Source: Betaproteobacteria bacterium
GTDB lineage: Bacteria; Pseudomonadota; Gammaproteobacteria; Burkholderiales; Ga0077523
NCBI GenBank assembly: GCA_016713305.1
Contig: JADJPK010000031.1
Span: 744,001 to 808,000, forward strand
Length of the DNA stretch: 64,000 nucleotides
Reading direction: 5' to 3'
This document shows positions 17,937 through 26,401 of this stretch, in pieces (the first letter of the stretch is position 1; every line of letters begins with the position of its first letter). The notes under the pieces were generated by a model. The model was not told the origin of the DNA. It saw only the letters and a list, made by a program, of their open reading frames with translations, and made no database searches. Made by a program: the position numbers and the translations under genes.

Positions 17937-19103
17937 ATGAGCACTGCCGGCACCGCCTCCAGCCTGAGGATCCGCGACATCGTCGCCCTCCCCACCTCGT
18001 TCCCGGTTCGCGCCGAAGACAGCGTGACGCTTGGCATCGGGCGGGCCGTCAAACGCGATGCCGTGATCGTGAAGGTGGTGACCGAGTCCGGCCTCGTCGG
18101 TTACGGCGAGGCGCATCACGGCCGCGCCCCGGGCGCCGTGGCGCGGCTGGTCGAAAGCACGGTGAAGCAGCTCACCATGGGGCAGGATGCCGCGGACGTG
18201 GTGGGTGTGTGGAAGCGCATCTACGACAAGCAGCTGGGCAGTCACGGCATGGGGGCCGGCACGTGTCTCGCCATGTCGGGACTGGACATGGCGCTGTGGG
18301 ACATCCGCGGCAAGGCGGCCGGCATGCCGCTCTATCGCATCCTGGGGGGCGCCTCGCGCCCCATTCCGGCATACGCAGGCGGCGTGTCGCTCGGCTACCA
18401 GCCGCCCGGCGAGCTGGTGGAGGAGGCGCGCGTGCACGTCGAGGCCGGCTATCGCGCAGTGAAGCTTCGCATCGGCGACACCGTAAAAAACGACATCGAG
18501 CGCATCGAGGCCGTTCGCCGAGCCTTCGGCGACGATCTCGCGATCCTGACCGATGCGAACACCGGGTACGACGTGGCGGCCGTGCGCGCGGCGATGCCGC
18601 AGCTCGACGCGCTGGGCGTGGGCTGGCTGGAAGAACCTTTCCCCGCTCACGACTACCACAGCTATCGCCTCGCAGGCGGATTCGGACGCACGCCGCTCGC
18701 GGCCGGCGAGAACCACTACACGCGCTACGAGTTCCAGCACGTCCAGGCGTGCGAGGCCATCACGATCTGGCAGCCGGACCTGTCCAAGTCAGGAGGCATC
18801 ACCGAAGTGCTTCGCATCGCGGCAATGGCCTCGGCTCGGAAGATCCCGGTGCATCCGCACACCTCGATGACCGGCCTCAACATGGCGGCCTGCGTGCACT
18901 TCCTGTGCGCCATCGACAACGGGGGCTACTTCGAGGCGGACGTCTCCCGGAACAACCGCTTCCGCGACGAGCTGGTCGACACGCCGTTCGCCGTAGGCCG
19001 CGACGGCAACGTCCGGCCTCTGGAAGGTCCCGGATTGGGCGTGGAGGTGAACGAGGATTTTCTCGTCCGGCATCCGCTCATCGACGGTCCGGCCTACGTC
19101 TGA
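17937..19103 (+). CDS. Enolase-superfamily enzyme, mandelate racemase/muconate lactonizing type (second copy)
   Basis: The 388-residue enzyme is distinct from the first copy. Its barrel has KLRIGD (near 182, strand-2 Lys), TDANTGYD, EEPFPAHD and GENHYTR as three metal-ligand sites, and HPHTSMTG (near 304) with the catalytic-type His. This is the mandelate racemase-like arrangement of Lys and His on opposite faces, typical of sugar-acid dehydratases and racemases. The capping domain contains a GSHGMGAG loop. It is the last gene of the operon and faces the TetR gene convergently, with 54 bases between. It may act on the partner enzyme's product or on the other epimer. Confidence 0.85.
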   Translation: MSTAGTASSLRIRDIVALPTSFPVRAEDSVTLGIGRAVKRDAVIVKVVTESGLVGYGEAHHGRAPGAVARLVESTVKQLTMGQDAADVVGVWKRIYDKQLGSHGMGAGTCLAMSGLDMALWDIRGKAAGMPLYRILGGASRPIPAYAGGVSLGYQPPGELVEEARVHVEAGYRAVKLRIGDTVKNDIERIEAVRRAFGDDLAILTDANTGYDVAAVRAAMPQLDALGVGWLEEPFPAHDYHSYRLAGGFGRTPLAAGENHYTRYEFQHVQACEAITIWQPDLSKSGGITEVLRIAAMASARKIPVHPHTSMTGLNMAACVHFLCAIDNGGYFEADVSRNNRFRDELVDTPFAVGRDGNVRPLEGPGLGVEVNEDFLVRHPLIDGPAYV

Positions 19104-19157
19104 TTTCAGGGGCCCCGGCGTTCTCCCGGCGGCCGCAGCGAGCGCCCGCCGAGGCCG

Positions 19158-19790
19158 TCACCGCTCGAACACGCTGCGCGCCCGCTGCATCATGTCGATG
19201 AACCGTTCGCGCGCGTGTTCGTGATCGCCCACCTGCGACGCAAAGAGGTTGTTGTCCAGCATCAGCGTCGCGAGACCGTGCACCAGTGACCACGCGAACT
19301 GAACGCAGGGCGCCAGATCGGCGTCCGGTCGACCTGCCCTCTTCAGCACGTTGCGCATGCACGACTCGAAGTGCTGGTAGACGGGGTAGGCCGACCGCTG
19401 CAGGTCCGGGTTCGCGAAGTCCAGGCGGTCACTGCGGAACATGAGCTGGAACCGCGCCCGGTGGGCCAGCGCATAGTCGAGATAGGCGAGGCCGTTGGCC
19501 ACGAGTCGCTCGTAGGCTCCCGGCTGAGCTGCCTCCCTGTACTGGCGCGTGAGCGCCTCCAACTGGTCGAAGCTCTGGGCCGCGAACGCGGACAGCAGCC
19601 CGCGAACGTCGCCGAAATGGTGAGCCGGGGCGCCGTGTGACACGCCGGCGCGGCGCGCGCATTCGCGCAGCGTGAACCCTTCGAGTCCGGACTCGTTCAG
19701 CACCGACTCGGTGGCCGAGAGCAGCGCGTCGCGCAGCGCCCCGTGGTGGTAGGGCGCCTCCCCGGCGCGAGCGCGTGTCGTTCTCGGCAT
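19158..19790 (-). CDS. TetR family transcriptional regulator
   Basis: The 210-residue protein has an N-terminal HTH typical of TetR repressors (LRDALLSATESVLNESG, then FTLRECARRAGVSHGAPAHHFGD) and a helical ligand-binding domain with MFRSDRLDFANPDL and a C-terminal dimer helix. ATG 19790 has a GAGGAAGAGG ribosome site; a GTG seven codons upstream would remove it. The gene is divergent from the ABA4-like gene, and the gap contains two copies of a palindromic element, so it probably represses that operon and itself in response to an unknown small molecule. Confidence 0.88.
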   Translation of the reverse strand: MPRTTRARAGEAPYHHGALRDALLSATESVLNESGLEGFTLRECARRAGVSHGAPAHHFGDVRGLLSAFAAQSFDQLEALTRQYREAAQPGAYERLVANGLAYLDYALAHRARFQLMFRSDRLDFANPDLQRSAYPVYQHFESCMRNVLKRAGRPDADLAPCVQFAWSLVHGLATLMLDNNLFASQVGDHEHARERFIDMMQRARSVFER

Positions 19791-19856
19791 TTCCTCTTCC
19801 TCGCGCCTCACGGCAACGGCCGACCCCCGGCCGTGTCCGCCATGGCAATTTCGTTC

Positions 19857-19871
19857 TTGACACTGTCTAGT
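19857..19871 (+). promoter_or_regulatory. Putative TetR operator 1 overlapping a -35 box
   Basis: TTGACACTGTCTAGT contains the core GACACTGTCTA shared with the palindrome 30 bases downstream. The first six bases are a perfect sigma-70 -35 hexamer (TTGACA), with a weak -10 candidate 17 bases further. A bound TetR dimer here would block RNA polymerase. Its place between the divergent TetR and ABA4-like genes supports the assignment. Confidence 0.55.
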
Positions 19872-19899
19872 TTAGCCGGTACCGTTCGCCCACCTCAAC

Positions 19900-19912
19900 T
19901 AGACACTGTCTA
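19900..19912 (+). promoter_or_regulatory. Putative TetR operator 2 (perfect palindrome)
   Basis: TAGACACTGTCTA is a perfect 6+1+6 palindrome ending 14 bases before the ATG of the ABA4-like gene. It shares the GACACTGTCTA core with the site at 19859-19869; core starts are 43 bases apart, about four helical turns. This is the likely main operator of the adjacent TetR protein. Confidence 0.6.
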
Positions 19913-19926
19913 TTTAGGAGTTCGAC

Positions 19927-20364
19927 ATGCACGAATCCCTCTTCTCCATGTCCGGATCTCTGGCCCTTGCCGGTTGGATCGCCCTGGCCGCGGTCCCGCT
20001 TCGCTTCCGGATCGCGCGTCCGGTCGCTCTCGCCGTCGCCCTGGTGCTGACGGCACTCTACATCGCCCTGATCCTTTCGTACTGGTCTTCGGGGACTGGC
20101 GATTTCCAGTCGCTTGCCGGGGTCGCCCGTCTGTTCGAGCACCCGGGACTGCTGCTCGCCGGATGGATCCACTACCTGGCCTTCGACCTGCTGGTCGGGA
20201 CGTGGGAGCGGGAGGAGGCCCGCCGCATCGGGCTGGCCCAGTGGGTTCTCGTTCCCTGCCTCGTCCTGACCTTCCTCTTCGGGCCGCTCGGCTGGGCCGC
20301 GTTCCTCGCGTGCCGGACCGTGCGACTCGATTCCAGGCACGACACCGCTGCCGTCCGCCCCTGA
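19927..20364 (+). CDS. ABA4-like (DUF4281) membrane protein
   Basis: The 145-residue protein has four predicted membrane helices (about 9-26, 32-52, 72-90 and 105-128). The segment GWIHYLAFDLLVGTWEREEARR is the hallmark of the ABA4-like/DUF4281 family, related to plant proteins needed for neoxanthin synthesis; the bacterial role is unknown. It is preceded by two TetR-type operators and followed after 22 bases by another membrane protein gene, so both probably belong to one TetR-controlled unit. Confidence 0.75.
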   Translation: MHESLFSMSGSLALAGWIALAAVPLRFRIARPVALAVALVLTALYIALILSYWSSGTGDFQSLAGVARLFEHPGLLLAGWIHYLAFDLLVGTWEREEARRIGLAQWVLVPCLVLTFLFGPLGWAAFLACRTVRLDSRHDTAAVRP

Positions 20365-20386
20365 CCTTCGCCCCGGAGCATCCCGC

Positions 20387-21235
20387 ATGAACGTCCTCGC
20401 CGCCCCTGCCGAAACCTTGCGCCCGCCATCGTTCGAGATCCCCTTCTGGCGCGAACTCGCCCGCCGGCAGCCCTTCCTCTCGTCCGTGGGCCTCATTTGT
20501 TTCCTCGCACTCGTCCCGATCGCACTCGCCGGCTACATCGACACGCGCACGGTCCACGGGATCAGCGTGTGGGTGAAACCCGCCAAGTTCCTGGTCGCCA
20601 TCGGGGTCTACCTGTGGACGCTCGCGTGGTTCTCCGGCTATCTCGGCCCGGACGCCCGTCGTTCCCTCGCGGGTCGCTACGTCGTCTACGGTACGACCAT
20701 GTTCATCACGCTGGAACTCGTCTGGATCATCGGCATGTCGGCGGCGGGACAGGCATCGCACTTCAACCGGGGATCGCCGGTCGCCAGCGTGCTGTATGGC
20801 ATCGCGGGCCTTGGCGCCGTGGGTCTCACGGCCAGCCTGCTGGTTCAGGGAATACTGCTGGCACGGGATCGCAGCGTCCCCCTCGCGCCGGCTTTCCGCC
20901 TGTCGCTGGTACTGGGATCGATCCTCGCCTTCGCCGGTACGCTCGCGTTCGCGGGATTCATGGCGTCCGGGCAAGGCCACTGGGTAGGCGGCACCCCTTC
21001 GGACGTGGGCGGATTGCCCTTGATGGGCTGGTCCCGGACCGGGGGCGACTTGCGTGTGGCGCACTTCTGGGCGACCCACGCCCAGCAGTTCCTCCCGCTC
21101 GCCGGGGCGTTGCTGGTCCGCAGAGGGTCAGACTGGAGCAAGGCGGGCGTCTGGAGTGTGACCCTGGTGTACGGCGGATTCGTGGTGTACACGTTCGCCC
21201 AGGCCATGGCGGGTCAGCCGTTCCTGGCCGGCTGA
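20387..21235 (+). CDS. Multi-spanning membrane protein of unknown function
   Basis: The 282-residue protein has seven to eight hydrophobic helices, beginning after a soluble N-terminus of about 30 residues. Polar conserved-looking stretches lie at SVWVKPAKF (near 60), TLELVWIIGMSAAGQASHFN (near 108) and RVAHFWATHAQQFLPLAG (near 225), the last with two His that could bind heme or metal. I do not assign a family. It follows the ABA4-like gene closely and should be co-expressed under TetR control. Confidence 0.6.
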   Translation: MNVLAAPAETLRPPSFEIPFWRELARRQPFLSSVGLICFLALVPIALAGYIDTRTVHGISVWVKPAKFLVAIGVYLWTLAWFSGYLGPDARRSLAGRYVVYGTTMFITLELVWIIGMSAAGQASHFNRGSPVASVLYGIAGLGAVGLTASLLVQGILLARDRSVPLAPAFRLSLVLGSILAFAGTLAFAGFMASGQGHWVGGTPSDVGGLPLMGWSRTGGDLRVAHFWATHAQQFLPLAGALLVRRGSDWSKAGVWSVTLVYGGFVVYTFAQAMAGQPFLAG

Positions 21236-21470
21236 GCGATAGCGCTGGCGGGTGGCGGACCGTCTCCCGCTGGGCGGCGCATCCGCGTGCTTCGATGACC
21301 AGGATCGACATGGTGGCCTCTCGTGCACTTCCCTGAGCGATCGACCGCGGTGGCCATTTCGCAGTCGACGTATCGAGGAACGACCGTTTCCGGTGCTGGC
21401 TTGTTGACACGTGGTGTTTCGTCGGCCGCGATGCGCGAGTGGGTCGATGGCCGCCACCGTCAATCCACTG

Positions 21471-22775
21471 TCAGTCCACTTCCAGTCGCTTCACGTCGCC
21501 AAGGATGAAGATGTAGGACAACGCACCGACCAGCGCCACCGCGCCCACATACGCCAGGGCGAAGTGGAAGGATCCGGTGCCCGCGACGATGAAGCCGATG
21601 ACCAGCGGCGTGACGATGCCCGCCAGGTTCGCCGCGAAATTGAAGATGCCGCCCGTGAGACCCATGAGATTCTTGGGCGCGATGTCCGAAATGAGCGTCC
21701 AGCCCAGGCCCGTCATGCCCTGTGCGAAGAACGCGACGGACAGGATGGCGATCACCAGCGTATCGCTCTGCGCGTAGTTGGCGAGGATGATCGTCGATGC
21801 GCCCAGCAGCCCCGCGATGATGGGCGCCTTGCGCGCGACATTGGCCGACCCCGTGCGCTGCAGCAGCGCGTCTGAGACCCAGCCGCCGAACATCACGCCC
21901 ACCGCCGCGGCGAGGAAGGGCATCACCGCGAAGAACCCGATCTTGATCCAACCCATGTGGCGCTCGGTGGCCAGGTACGTCGGGAACCAGGTGAGAAAGA
22001 ACACCAGCGTCGAGTTGCCGCCGAACTGGCCCAGGCACGCCCCCACGATCTGACGCTGCCGCAGCAGCGCGCGCACGCGAGCCCACGAGAAACCGCTGCC
22101 TGCCGCCGCGCCGGGGGCCATGAGACCGCCGCCCTTCGCGATGTAGTCGAGCTCTGCCTGATTGACCGTGCGGCTCTCGTGCGGTTCGCGGTAGCGGAAC
22201 CACCAGACGAACGCGAAGACGATGCCGGCCACGCCGGTGGCGAGGAACAGCGACCGCCATCCGTATTGACCCATCAGCCAGAACAGCAGGGGGCTGAAAC
22301 AGGCCAGTCCGAGATACTCCCCTACGGTGTAGACGCCGGTCGCCCTGGCCCGCTCGTGCTGCGGAAACCAGGTGCTCACCACCCGGCTGTTGGTGGGGAA
22401 GCACGGTGCTTCGGTGACGCCCAGTCCGAACCGGAACGCGAGCAGCGAACCGAGGCCAGTGGCAAGTCCCTGCAGCAATGTGAAGACCGACCACAGGCCC
22501 ACGGAAAGGAAGTAGGTGAGCCGGGCGCCGAAACGGTCGAGAAACACGCCGCCGGGAATCTGCGCCGCGGCGTAGGTCCAGGAGAACGCGGAAAACACGA
22601 TGCCCATGACCGCTGCGGTCAACCCCAGTTCCTGCGTGAGCGACGGCGCCGCGATCCCCAGCACCGTGCGGTCGAGGTAGTTGATCATGGTCCCGGTCGC
22701 CAGCAGCGCAAGCACGCCGAGGCGGGCCCGGCTGCGTGCGGGCGAGGGAGGGTTCACCAAGGGGGTCTGCGACAC
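21471..22775 (-). CDS. MFS transporter, anion:cation symporter type
   Basis: The 434-residue protein has twelve predicted helices and the ACS-family start NYLDRTVLGIAAPSLTQELG, followed by GVFLDRFGARLTYFLSVGLWS (the loop 2-3 motif) and FGLGVTEAPCFPTNSRVVSTWFP in TM4-5. Members import organic anions such as tartrate, hexuronates or aromatic acids. The start is taken as GTG 22775, two bases after the stop of the aroE-like gene; the next in-frame ATG is too far inside. Coupling to a shikimate/quinate dehydrogenase-like gene suggests an alicyclic or aromatic acid as substrate, which is an inference. Confidence 0.88.
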   Translation of the reverse strand: MSQTPLVNPPSPARSRARLGVLALLATGTMINYLDRTVLGIAAPSLTQELGLTAAVMGIVFSAFSWTYAAAQIPGGVFLDRFGARLTYFLSVGLWSVFTLLQGLATGLGSLLAFRFGLGVTEAPCFPTNSRVVSTWFPQHERARATGVYTVGEYLGLACFSPLLFWLMGQYGWRSLFLATGVAGIVFAFVWWFRYREPHESRTVNQAELDYIAKGGGLMAPGAAAGSGFSWARVRALLRQRQIVGACLGQFGGNSTLVFFLTWFPTYLATERHMGWIKIGFFAVMPFLAAAVGVMFGGWVSDALLQRTGSANVARKAPIIAGLLGASTIILANYAQSDTLVIAILSVAFFAQGMTGLGWTLISDIAPKNLMGLTGGIFNFAANLAGIVTPLVIGFIVAGTGSFHFALAYVGAVALVGALSYIFILGDVKRLEVD

Positions 22776-22777
22776 GG

Positions 22778-23361
22778 TCAGGTTCCGATCATCCGTTGAA
22801 AGTGGTCCAGCATTCTCTTCTCGTCCGGCACGATGCCGGTGAACAGACGGAAGGCCTCGACAGCCTGGAATACCGCCATGCCGCCGCCGTGCAGTGTGCG
22901 GCAGCCGATACGTGCCGCCTCTTTCAGCAGCGCCGTCTCGAGCGGGAAATAGACGATCTCCGCCACCCACAGATCCGGTCCGAGCAGTTCGACCGGCAGC
23001 GGAAGACCCGGGTGGTTGGCCATGCCGGTCGGTGTGGCGTGAATGAGCCCGTCGGCCTCGCTCATCGCGGCAGCGAGGTCGCCTCCGGCGAGGGCGCGGC
23101 CTGCTCCGAAGCGCCTGGACAGGTCATCCGCAAGGCGCGCGGCACGATCTTCGGTCACATCGAAGAGGTGCAGACGCTGCGTGCCCAGGGTGAGTGCCGC
23201 ATGCGCCACGGCCGCCCCTGCTCCGCCGGCACCGAGCTGCACGACACGGTTCCGGGGCGCGTCGGGGATGCGGCGCCTTCGTGCTCGTGCAGTGCGGGTG
23301 AACGGGAAGCCTGGATGCCGGAACCGATCAGCCCGATGAGATAGGAGGAGGCGGGTTGCAT
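22778..23361 (-). pseudogene. Shikimate/quinate dehydrogenase-like gene with internal deletion
   Basis: The N-terminus (ATG 23361, YLIGLIGSGIQASRSPALHEHEG) and the NADP-binding half (VVQLGAGGAGAAVAHAALTLG to the end at 22778) of an AroE-type enzyme are both clear. They are joined at about 23270-23275 in different frames. Roughly 85-90 residues that should lie between them are absent, including the shikimate-binding NxTxPxK segment with the catalytic Lys. The remaining product could not be active. It overlaps no neighbour and runs into the MFS gene two bases later. The gap could be a real deletion or an assembly collapse. Confidence 0.75.
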
Positions 23362-23495
23362 GGCGGGCGCATGAAGCGCTCTTCGTGGGACGGCGGCGAG
23401 TATTGCACGGACGGGCCACGGTCGAGGCGAGCCTTTAGAATAGCGGGCTTCGAGCCGGGCAGGGCTCCGGCGATGCATTTCCGAGGAACATCCAG

Positions 23496-25260
23496 TTGAG
23501 CAAACCCGAACCGAACGGCGCACCGGCGCCGGCTTCGAACTTCATCCGCAACATCATCGACGCCGATCTCGCCCGCGATGCGTTTTCCGACCGGCTGTGG
23601 AGCGGCCGGCCCGGTCCCGCGGCTGTCCAGGCCGGCGGCACCCCGGACCCCGCACGCATCCGCACGCGTTTTCCGCCGGAACCCAACGGTTACCTGCACA
23701 TCGGACACGCCAAGTCGATCTGCCTCAACTTCGGGACGGCCCGCGACTATGGCGGCGCGTGCCACATGCGGTTCGACGACACCAACCCCACCAAGGAAGA
23801 GCAGGAGTACGTCGATTCCATCCTGGACGCCGTGCACTGGCTGGGGTTCGACTGGGGCGAACATCTCTTCTACGCCTCCGATTACTTCGAGACGCTCTAC
23901 CGGTTCGCCGAGGCCTTCATCGAGCACGGCCTCGCCTACGTGGACTCGGTCAGCGCCGAGCAGATGCGCGAGCTGCGCGGCACGCTCACCGAGGGCGGCA
24001 AGGAGAGCCCATACCGCAACCGGAGCGTCGCCGAGAGCCTGGACCTGTTCCGCCGCATGCGTGCGGGCGAGTTCGCGGACGGCGCGCACGTGCTGCGGCT
24101 CAAGATCGACATGCGCTCGCCCAACATCAACATGCGCGACCCGGTGATCTACCGGATCCGGCACGCGCACCACCACCGCACGGGCGACGCGTGGTGCATC
24201 TATCCGATGTACGACTACACGCACTGCATCTCCGACGCCCTGGAGAACATCACGCACTCCATCTGCACGCTCGAGTTCGAGGATCACCGGCCGCTGTACG
24301 ACTGGGTCCTGGACAAGCTCGCCGACTTCGGCCTGCTCGCGCGCCCGCTGCCGCATCAGTACGAATTCGCCCGCCTCAACCTCACCTATACGGTGCTGTC
24401 CAAGCGCAAGCTCATCCAGCTCGTGGACGAGAAGCACGTGAGCGGCTGGGACGACCCGCGCATGCCCACCATCGTGGGCTATCGCCGCCGCGGCTACACG
24501 CCCGAGGCCATCCGCCTGTTCGCCGAGCGCATCGGCGTCTCGAAGGAGAACTCCACCATCGAGATGTCGATCATGGAGGATTGCCTGCGGGAGGACCTCA
24601 ACGAGCGCGCGCCGCGCGCCACCGCCGTGCTGGACCCGCTGAAGCTCGTCATCGACAACTGGCCTGCGGACAGGACCGAGGAGTGCGAAGCTCCGGTACA
24701 TCCGCACAAGCCGGAGTGGGGCAAGCGTTCCTTTCGCATCGGCCGCGAACTGTGGATCGAGCGCGAGGACTTCATGGAAGACTCCGGTCAAGGGGTATTT
24801 CCGCCTCTTCCCCGGCAACATGGTGCGGCTGCGCTACGGCTACGTCGTGAAGTGCATCGGCTGCGACAAGGACGACTCCGGCCGCATCACTGCCGTGCAC
24901 TGCGAGGTGATGCCCGACAGCAAATCGGGCACGCCGGGGGCGGACACGTACAAGGTCAAGGGCAACATCCACTGGGTATGCGCGGCCGATGCGCTGGACG
25001 TGGAGATCCGCCTCTACGACCGGCTGTTCACCGTGGCATCGCCCGGTGCGGGCGACACGGACTACCTCACCCAGATCAACCCCGATTCGGTGCGCTCGAT
25101 CCGGGCCAGGCTGGAGCCGGGACTGGCGAGCGCCAAGGCCGAAGACCGCTTCCAGTTCGAACGCCACGGCTACTTCGTGGCTGACCTGCGCGATTCGAAG
25201 CCGGGCAGCCCCGTCTTCAACCGTGCGGTGACGCTGCGGGATTCGTGGGGAAAGAACTGA
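23496..25260 (+). CDS. glnS: Glutaminyl-tRNA synthetase, with one frame change
   Basis: This class I synthetase charges tRNA-Gln. The Rossmann domain has PPEPNGYLHIGHAKS (HIGH motif, near 62), DDTNPTKEEQEY and the KMSKS counterpart LSKRK (near 304); the C-terminal anticodon-binding barrels follow. The sense frame changes near 24783, where EDFMED should continue as PVKGYFRLFPGN in the next frame; one extra base explains it. Because the gene is essential, this is probably a sequence error. Start is TTG 23496 behind GAGGAA. Full length would be about 588 residues. Confidence 0.9.
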
Positions 25261-25288
25261 CCCGCACGCGCCAGACCCGCCAGTTCTC

Positions 25289-25315
25289 CGGGTGGCTCAT
25301 CTGCTGAGCCACCCG
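25289..25315 (+). terminator. Hairpin after glnS
   Basis: Perfect 11-base arms CGGGTGGCTCA and TGAGCCACCCG surround a 5-base loop, 28 bases after the glnS stop. No T-run follows. The position strongly suggests transcription termination. Confidence 0.65.
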
Positions 25316-25333
25316 CCTGCCTACCATGCCTGC

Positions 25334-25717
25334 ATGGATTCACCTTCCCGTGCCCGCATGGAACTCATCCCGGCAATCTGCTGCACCTGCCGCTTCGGCA
25401 CCATGATTCCCGCCGTCGTGGCGGAAATCCGCCAGTCCGTGTTCTGGTGCAGGCAAGGGGTGCCGCGCGTCGCCGACCGGGTGGACTGTCCGTGTTATTC
25501 GAGAGGGAACGCCACGTGGGAAGTCGCCGAGCCCTCCGCAGGCAGTCACGCAGGCCCGCCGGGTGCACCCACCCAGCCGGGCAGTGAGGCAGCACCCCGG
25601 ATCGAACCCGGGCGGCCGGCAGGCCCGCCGGCCATGACGGAAACCTGCCGTGGGCGGGAGGGGCCCCTCCCGGGGTCCTCTCGCGATCAGGGCTTGTCGT
25701 TCTTCGAGAACAGGTAG
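25334..25717 (+). CDS. Possible small cysteine-rich protein
   Basis: This open frame fills most of the 426-base gap after glnS. Its first 60 residues look protein-like, with ordered cysteines AICCTCRFG, VFWCRQG and VDCPCYSR that could bind zinc or a cluster. The rest becomes Pro/Gly/Arg-rich and overlaps the cytochrome P460 gene on the other strand, which suggests the true end lies earlier and may be hidden by an indel near 25500. Either ATG 25334 or ATG 25358 could be the start, and neither has a strong ribosome site. Confidence 0.35.
   Translation: MDSPSRARMELIPAICCTCRFGTMIPAVVAEIRQSVFWCRQGVPRVADRVDCPCYSRGNATWEVAEPSAGSHAGPPGAPTQPGSEAAPRIEPGRPAGPPAMTETCRGREGPLPGSSRDQGLSFFENR
25655..25672 (-). 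terminator. Palindrome after the cytochrome P460 gene
   Basis: CGGGAGGGGCCCCTCCCG is a perfect 18-base palindrome lying 15 bases beyond the stop of the minus-strand cytochrome gene. It could form a hairpin with a small GGCC loop. There is no T-run, so termination is inferred from position. Confidence 0.45.
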
Positions 25718-26166
25718 TGGTTGTCGGCATGCGGGACGTGACACGCGAAACAGGCCTTGCCTCCGTCCTTGACGACGCGCTGTGACGGATCGCCGCCCTT
25801 GAATGCCTCGAATCCCCATCCGCCCGTCTCGGGGTACCGGGCCGAGTTGCGCACCATCACGGCGATGACCTTGCGTGAACCCTGGGCCAGGCTGTTGTTT
25901 CCGGCGTCTTCGTACTTGAAGCGGTCGACGACGAAGGTCGCTCCATCCGCGAACTTGCCCGTGCGCAATCCCTCCAGTGCGGCGGGATTCGCATAGACAT
26001 GCTGTAGTCCGACATTGCCCTCGGGCTGATGCCCGGTCATGTTGACGGTGGACCGGTGGTGAAACCAATTCCGGTATCCGTCCGGGAATGCGATTCCCGT
26101 ATCTTCCGCCAGGGCGGAAACTGCAATGGCGGCGCCGAGCGCGCCCACCAGCCAGTTGAGCTTCAT
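25687..26166 (-). CDS. Cytochrome P460 family protein
   Basis: The 159-residue exported protein has a signal peptide ending near SALAED and a single c-type heme site CFACH near residue 140. The rest (FPDGYRNWFHHRSTVN, then FKYEDAG and GGWGFEAFKGG) follows the cytochrome P460/P460-like beta fold, whose members oxidise hydroxylamine or bind NO in the periplasm. Whether the heme-lysine cross-link of true P460 forms cannot be told from the sequence. ATG 26166 has a GGAGGTCACC ribosome site; the longer frame upstream lacks signal-peptide character. It stands alone and is monocistronic. Confidence 0.85.
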   Translation of the reverse strand: MKLNWLVGALGAAIAVSALAEDTGIAFPDGYRNWFHHRSTVNMTGHQPEGNVGLQHVYANPAALEGLRTGKFADGATFVVDRFKYEDAGNNSLAQGSRKVIAVMVRNSARYPETGGWGFEAFKGGDPSQRVVKDGGKACFACHVPHADNHYLFSKNDKP

Positions 26167-26401
26167 GGTGACCTCCGTCGTCTTGATGTTCGTGGTGTAC
26201 CACCGGCAGACCTGCGTCCGGAGTCGCCGGATTGCCCACAGCGTCAGGCTGCTCCCCAGCGCACTGCGGAGCAACGGGAAAAAGGATGATCCGGGCCTCA
26301 TGAGATTCATGAATCCCGCGCGCGCCTTCACGGTTCCTTTCTCGAGGGCCGGTCGTGTCCGTCGCAGGCGTCAGTAGTCACAGGCTTCCCGGTCCTTCCG
26401 T

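Noticed and set aside
21236..21470. Gap after the unknown membrane protein checked for a promoter or small RNA
   Set aside because: A TTGACA occurs at 21404-21409, but no matching -10 follows at the right spacing and no gene reads from it.
25655..25672. 18-base perfect palindrome considered as a recombination or attachment site
   Set aside because: It lies directly after the P460 stop, has no integrase next to it and no second copy, so a terminator-like hairpin fits better.
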